A stretch of 64,000 nt of DNA from Pegea sp. RAD2-039 (Eukaryota; Chordata; Thaliacea; Salpida; Salpidae), in assembly GCA_034620365.1 (NCBI GenBank), contig JAQGEQ010000365.1, positions 1 through 64,000 of the forward strand, given 5' to 3'. Shown here in pieces: positions 58,080-64,000 of this stretch (position 1 is the stretch's first letter; every line of letters starts with the position of its first letter). The notes below the pieces were generated by a model. That model saw only the letters and a list, made by a program, of their open reading frames with translations, did not search any database and was not told where the DNA came from. The translations under genes and the position numbers were made by a program.

Positions 58080-58600
58080 AACTATATAATTGGGCCGAAC
58101 AATGAAGACCACTTTGTGCCACAGTTACAATCCAAACCAATTTGAAGGTACACCTTTAGATGACCTCCACGTCGCCGTTTCCAGCTCTTCGGAGTGACGT
58201 CACAACTCTAGTTGCGGTCAACGACTTTTAGCTTTTCCACAACAGAGTTGTTTTGATTTCAGCCCCAAGCAGCTTGTCCGTCCTGGTTATGAACAAAGAC
58301 AAATTTTCTTCTTCTGGAACGATAGTATGGAGTTCTCTTCATCAAATTTATCAACAAAAACTCGTATTAATTGGTACGCGCTGATGACGTCATCGTCATG
58401 TCGAAGTGTTATAAAATTAGCTCCAAAATTTTCGAAAAGAGTTCCACCGCCAACATCCCAAGCAGTTTGTTTGAAATCTGTGGTAGTGGGAAGGGGTTTG
58501 CTTTCAACAACTCATCTGCTTCAAACACGAAAGCTTTAAATACAACTTCGAAGCTTAGTAGTAACTCTTTTGGTATCAAGTTAATCTTCTTTTAATTAAT
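58080..58600 (-). CDS. Unassigned exon-like frame (58,287-58,508) in a GC-raised island
   Basis: The best coding-like frame is on the minus strand, 58,508-58,287: KPLPTTTDFKQTAWDVGGGT, then LFENFGANFITLRHDDDVIS and AYQLIRVFVDKFDEENS. An overlapping minus frame (FVFVHNQDGQAAWG) follows at 58,255-58,300, so a splice or frameshift may join them. Competing plus-strand frames exist at 58,327-58,595. TGACGTCA occurs twice (58,192 and 58,384). I do not recognise the family. Confidence 0.35.
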
Positions 58601-59018
58601 GAACTTAATCCAACAATTTACAAATCTATCTTGAATAGTAATTCTCATCTCTCTGCGATGAGTTTGTTGTTGGTGAAGTTTCAATTTAAAGAAGTATTTT
58701 TAGATTTACTAAACAGTGACACGTTTACAGGATTTTTATTTCAATTTTCAAAAATTTACAACTTTAAATTTTCCATAAAATATTTTAGTGAAACCAGAAA
58801 ATATTTTGTAAGTTTTTATCATTTAAAAGAATGTTAATAATTTTATTTTATCAAATTAATCAATTAAAAATAAGATTCTCAAAATTTCTGATTTCTTTGA
58901 TGATAGATCTTAATAAGGTTTTGTAGAGAAATTGTCTAAAAACAAAAATGCCTCAAAATTCATTCAATATAAAAAATGTTGAATTTTTAATTGTCAACAA
59001 AATTGTTTGCTGTTAAAG

Positions 59019-59097
59019 TCAGGTTTGTGGATAAAATACTTTTGCTTCCTTCTTCAGTTTGCCACGAGTTTTGTTAATTCTTTTCTCGATTGAAACT
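59019..59097 (-). CDS. Candidate terminal exon (unassigned)
   Basis: Acceptor TTCTTTTAG at 59,098, then the frame VSIEKRINKTRGKLKKEAKV, FYPQT and stop at 59,019. Basic and coding-like, with an ordered acceptor and stop. It would be the last 25 codons of a minus-strand gene whose other exons I could not find in the AT-rich 59,100-60,850 stretch. Confidence 0.35.
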
Positions 59098-59099
59098 CT

Positions 59100-60850
59100 A
59101 AAAGAATAAATTTCTCAATTGATGAATAAAGTGAATTTTTCATCAGATAAAAAAAACTTTTGATAAAAATTTGTTTGTAAATTTCATAAAGTTTATTTAA
59201 ATTTTCTTTTTTTAGAACTTTTATTACAACATTTTACAAAAAACTATTTTTTGTTTTCTAAAACTAAATTTAGTTGAAACTAAATAAGCTTTTATTCTTT
59301 CAATTGTTGCAACTTTAATTTATCAAATTGAGAAATCTGTTAGTTATCAAAATCAAGATTTGATGAATTACTAGAGCTGTGAATATAAAAGTTAACTAAC
59401 AGGAAACTGTTTCTGTTAAATATCAGCTTCAATTGAATTTTCTATTTTTAATAAAAGTAGAAATATAAGATTTACATCAGAAATAAGAAATAAATTATTT
59501 CAGTTTAAAAAAACAAATAAATGTTTTTTTCATTTCAATAATAACTTTCATATTTAATAAAAAGATTAATTTAAAATATTTTTATTTATTTCATTTATTT
59601 TAATAATTTTATTTCCAGTATTTGAAGCACTAATGCTTTCAAATTCTTAATCTGCAATTTCTTAAAGGTTTTTGAAACATATTAATTCTTTTACCAATAA
59701 AATAAATTACATTTTACTCAGACTTAAAAGTCAAAATCTAATGAAATGTTAGCTAAGACAGAAATTAAATTGAAAGAATGAATGGATCACTTATTAAGCT
59801 GCAAATAATAGAAAGTAATCCAATATTAGCATGTCAGCAACCACTTACATTTCATCTGAAAACCTGGATTATTTCTACTAATTTATTTAAGAAAATTTGT
59901 TTACAAAAACCAACCACAGTTCAACATCTTAAATGAATTCATTGATTTTAGAAATATTTAGGCCATAAGGTTACATTAGACTCATATATTCTCTAATGAA
60001 TTGAAAATGATTTGAAAAATGAGATAGAAAATATTCAAGGAATTATAATAATACAAGGAAAGTAATATTTGATATTTCTAATGTGGCTATTAAAAACTAA
60101 GTATTAAAGTTAACGAAATAATATTTTGTAGTTTAGAAAACAATCTTTGTTCACCATTAAATAATCTGCTTTTCTATCAGTATCTTCAAGTTCTTATTTC
60201 ATTTGTTTAAAATTGTTAAGTTTTTAGATAGATAGTAAAATGTTGCTATTTGAAAATATCAACTGTTTCAGATTTGAAAAACTTGTAAAGTATATACACA
60301 ACGAAATAAAAATCACTAATAAATTGTTGATAAATTATTTAATAGAAATCTAAAAGTAACTAATATTTTTACATCTGTTTAAATATTATAAGATAGAAAG
60401 TCAGCAACTTTTTCCAGTATTTTTTATATATCTCAAACAAACATAGGAAAGTACAATAAGTTTTGTTGCTTGGCAATTTTGATTTCAGTCAAAACTTTAT
60501 ATTTATCGTAATTATATACAAATAATTACTTGCAATAAACATGCAAGTGAAGGTACGATTTGAAATTTCTGTTATTATTTAGCAAAAGTTCATTTTGTAC
60601 ACTAATAAATTGAACTGAAACCTTCAAGTAACAATCATATGTTCAGTGAACTAATTCGATTTTATGAAAACAACTATCATCAAAAATAAAATCACAGAAA
60701 GAGAAAATAACCAGAAGTAACAACAGTCGCGTAGCAACCTTTATTATTCTAAAGGCGTTTTGTTGGTGTTTCGTGTAACCTGTACAACATTCTATCAATT
60801 TATCAAGCCTAGCCATAAATGATTTGGTTGATAAGTAACTGGACAAGTTC
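59100..60850. other. AT-rich DNA without a supported gene
   Basis: About 1.75 kb downstream of the SYT7-like stop. No frame or repeat recognised; the start of this stretch holds the SYT7-like 3' UTR. Confidence 0.5.
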
Positions 60851-60851
60851 T

Positions 60852-63800
60852 TCACACTTTTAATACATGCCATTGAGTGACTGGTTGTCTTGCGGTGTTT
60901 AGCATGTCTTTCCAATGCTGTTTTTCTAACCCAGAACTTTTATGGCCGAGATAAACCTAAGAATAATTTCTTTTAGACTTTGAAGATATTGATTTAACAA
61001 TTAATTTGTAGTTTTAATAGATTTTAAAGATTACTGTATAAGATTGAAATCGATAAAAACTGTATTTATCAACCTAACTTTATTGGAAGATATTAAATTA
61101 TTAAAATTCTTAGTTGAATATGAAAGATCATTTCTAGAAATTTTGCAGATAAATATTTAGTTACTTAAGTTAACGAAGGATAAAAGCTTTTTTAGAATAA
61201 AATTTTATAGAAATCCTGAAGTTCTTTGGGATTTTAAACTGAAAGTAAGATCTCTATCATCTATCACAGAGAAGTTTAAAATTTCAAAAACTTTTCAATC
61301 AAATAATTTCTAAAAAATTAAAAAATAATTTAAAAAAGATTTTAGTTTGTGAAGTTTTTGTACAAATTCCTTTTAAGTTTAAAGAGCTGTTGATAGAAGC
61401 AAGTGAGTCTTCAGTGTCTTCAACAGTTAGAAGATCTTTTAGAAGTGAGAAGATCTCTTAGAAGTCAGAAGATCTTTTAGAAGATCTTTTAGAAGTGAAG
61501 TCAACTCGACAACAGCTTTTAATTTCTCAAATAGTAAATGAAAGTTTACTTTTCCTATCGTGTCGTTCCTTCCAATCTTATCATAATCCATCACAGTAAT
61601 CTCAAGTTGTGTCTCTCTCATCTTCTTCATCGGAGTCAAGAAAGTGAATTCTTCTTCAAAAGTTGGATTTAAAGTCTTCTTTACAATATAAGTCTTCTTT
61701 TTTTCCATTTTTTTACCTCTATATATTAACCAAACTTTAACATAAGGATCTGTTGAAATAAATTTCGAATTTAGTTACAGAAGTTCACGAAGCTTGTTGT
61801 CATAGCAACAAGATTGAAACGGAAGTTCACCTGAAGTGCCGTTGATATCCATCGGTTTCAAGTTCTTCGCTTTCACTACAGCAACATCAAGAATACCTTC
61901 GAGAGGTTGATAACAAAGCGAGAGTTGAAGCTCACCTCGTTTGTTCTAAACAACAATTATTCAAGATTCAATATTCGAAAGTTGTTTCAAAAAACATTAA
62001 GTTTTTAAAATTAAAATCTAATTGATTGGATTTATTTGATATTTTTATAGAAAAAAATATTCAATTTTAATCTAATTAAGCGACAAAATGTATTTAGAGA
62101 TTTAAAAAAACTGTCAAACTCAAAAAGCTTCTATAAAAAGTTAGAAATAAAAGCTTGTTAAGAAAATTTAATTCTAAAAGTAGTTTAAGTAAAGCCACCA
62201 TCAAACACAAAAGTTTATTATTTTCAATAATTTCTTTTTTTTAGATTATCTTCGTTATTTGAATGAAGAAATATAAACATAAAAATAAACAATTCAAACG
62301 AAATTGAAGGGTTGGTATAAACAAACATTTCATATCATTTCATATTTTGTTAAATTTAATTTGAAAATATTAAACTTCAAAAGTGACTTGTAAATATCTC
62401 GATGTGTTTTCGAAAAAACATATTTTTTGGTCGCAAATTACATTCATATAAACAAATATCTTTACGTAATTAGATTTTTTCAATTGGAAACACTTGTTGA
62501 GTTCAATATCAAAACTTGTAATAAAAGCTACAAGTTAAAAACTCTTCCAATAAACAAACTCTACGATTCGATTTTCTTCAAATATTATTTAATTACTTTT
62601 TTCAGTTCAAATCAAATTTACAACTTAAAAACTTGTTTATCAAAATATCAATAAAAACTTACAGATCCTTGTGATTCAGTTAGATTGACAGAATGAAAAT
62701 TCTCTTCATTAATTTGGAGGTCTTTAAGAGGTAAGAAAACATCTCCGATTGGATCATTACGACTGAAGCGATCAAAATCATAAACTTGAAGAGAAAGTAT
62801 TCGGTTTTTGATCTTCTCGATCGACAAACCTGTAAGTAGACATCAATCTTCAAAACTATTTGTTTCTATCGACACAGAAAATAACAATTTGAAATCACTG
62901 AACGATTTTTATCAAAATGAAGAAACTTTCAGATATCATCAATTGAAGATTTTCATTTATTTTGATTTTTTAAAGTTTATTTACCAATTTTAAAAGTTAT
63001 TTTGATGACCTTTATTTACAGACAGACTGACCGTTGAGGTTTTCAAGCAACTTTTCTTGATTTTCACCTCAATTAATAATTTATAAAACTTTTAATACTG
63101 TCAAAGTTTTACAGAAAAACAACCGAGTATTACAATAATGTTTTTGTAGCAACTATTAAAGTTTCAAGTTTTTACGATTGATGACATCTTAGATAATATA
63201 AATTTGAAAAAGTTTTTTTCGAATTTTTCCTTGAGAGAGTTTTTGTCAAAAATATATTTATTTCGAAAAGTTTTGAAAAAGACGAATTGTTGAGAAATTA
63301 AAAGAATTTAGTTTTTAAAACTTCAAAAAAATTACTGAAAATAAAGATGAGAAAAATCTAAAATCCTTAAAAGTAAAAGTCCATTTTAGTCACTAAATAA
63401 ACTTGCCTTGAAACATGAATTGTTCATTCCAATGAGGGTTCAGTGTTCTCCGTTTCACTTTAGTTTCTAGTTTACGTTTTCGATCAGGCAGAAGACAACA
63501 TTTTACAAAAGGGTCTGTCAAACCAAACAGATCCATTACTGGAAGGTCAGTTGCCTGTCGAAGTAAGATCTTTTGATAATGAAGATCTTACAGAGATGTT
63601 GTTTGCTTTTAGAAGAGATTTAAACTTCTTAGATGAAAGAAAGAATTTCACGATTTGAAAATTTAATCTTCTTAAAAAAAGACTTTTTCAGATTAAAGAT
63701 AATTTGAGTTTTTAAATAGAAATTTTGAAGATTAAGAAGAGTTGAATTGAAGTGAATATTTCTAATAAATCACTTCAAAGTTGTCTAAAATCGATGCAAT

Positions 63801-64000
63801 TCACTATAAAAGCAAACAAGAGATGTTTGAATACAAGAGGTTTGTTGACATTTAAGTCGGATTCCATCATTAAAAGTAAATTGAATCAATATTCGAAACT
63901 CGAAGACTTACACGAATCACTTTGACAGCAAACGAGTTATCCGACGAATCATAGTGAGTTGTGAATTCCAAATTACCGAATTTGGGTTTCTCGACGGGCT
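60852..64000 (-). CDS. SYT7-like: Synaptotagmin-7-like protein, C2A and C2B (5' part beyond window)
   Basis: Six minus-strand exons join in phase: the exon from 64,000 to 63,912 (start outside the window), 63,554-63,407, 62,829-62,663, 61,945-61,831, 61,749-61,550 and 60,956-60,852, about 273 residues. C2[73 protein letters not shown]2[62 protein letters not shown]. The end is [20 protein letters not shown]. The calcium-binding aspartates of both C2 domains are present. The wording is closest to SYT7, a high-affinity calcium sensor for slow vesicle and lysosome exocytosis. The intron after MFQ (63,406-62,830) has a GC-AG donor (CAAG/GCAAGT); a GT donor nearby would break the frame. Introns here are 80-600 bp, longer than elsewhere in the window. 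Confidence 0.94.

Overview
ORGANISM AND SETTING. The window is animal (metazoan) nuclear DNA, very AT-rich and compact. The genes include homologues of synaptotagmin-7, a Sam68/KHDRBS STAR protein, OSER1, centrobin, germ cell-less and ribosomal protein eS10, a set that fits only Metazoa. Most introns are about 45-60 bp. I cannot name the species; a small or reduced invertebrate genome fits. The left edge (1-155) is a degenerate CCCTAA/CCCTGTAA array, so the window probably starts at or near a chromosome end.

LAYOUT. (1) 1-18,610 is a subtelomeric mosaic. It holds a repetitive coiled-coil gene and a broken paralogue, a displaced rDNA piece (18S end, ITS1, 5.8S, ITS2), an H1 histone gene with an odd 3' end, fragments of antisense 18S rRNA, two copies of a germ cell-less-like first exon, and a CR1/Jockey-type LINE. 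Several of these are fused into chimeric units of about 0.8 kb (coiled-coil piece + 18S piece + LINE piece) that occur repeatedly. (2) 18,599-27,064 holds minus-strand single-copy genes: a centrobin homologue with many short exons, whose 3' end runs into the mosaic, and an eight-exon JmjC/cupin-8 protein with a signal peptide and a C-terminal KDEL. (3) 28,589-39,626 has a tRNA-Glu, LINE fragments and a near-perfect tandem array of a 1,538-bp unit that carries very short exons of length divisible by three. (4) 40,403-43,926 is a tight minus-strand pair, KHDRBS-like and RPS10. (5) 47,724-48,404 is an intronless OSER1-like gene. (6) 49,347-55,020 is a six-exon FLYWCH/MULE-transposase-derived gene with a 2.4-kb minisatellite filling one intron. 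(7) 55,100-59,100 is mostly AT-rich, with GC-raised islands and unassigned exon-like frames. (8) 60,852-64,000 is the 3' part of a synaptotagmin-7 homologue that continues past the window.

HOW IT FITS TOGETHER. No pathway links the genes; this is ordinary animal gene order beside a repeat-built chromosome end. The most unusual parts are the chimeric rDNA/LINE/coding units, the micro-exon array, the possible 16-nt intron in H1, and two intronic minisatellites (one built from CACGTG E-boxes). Family names were recognised from remembered protein features and not from a search. Exon joins were worked out by hand from GT-AG signals and reading phase.
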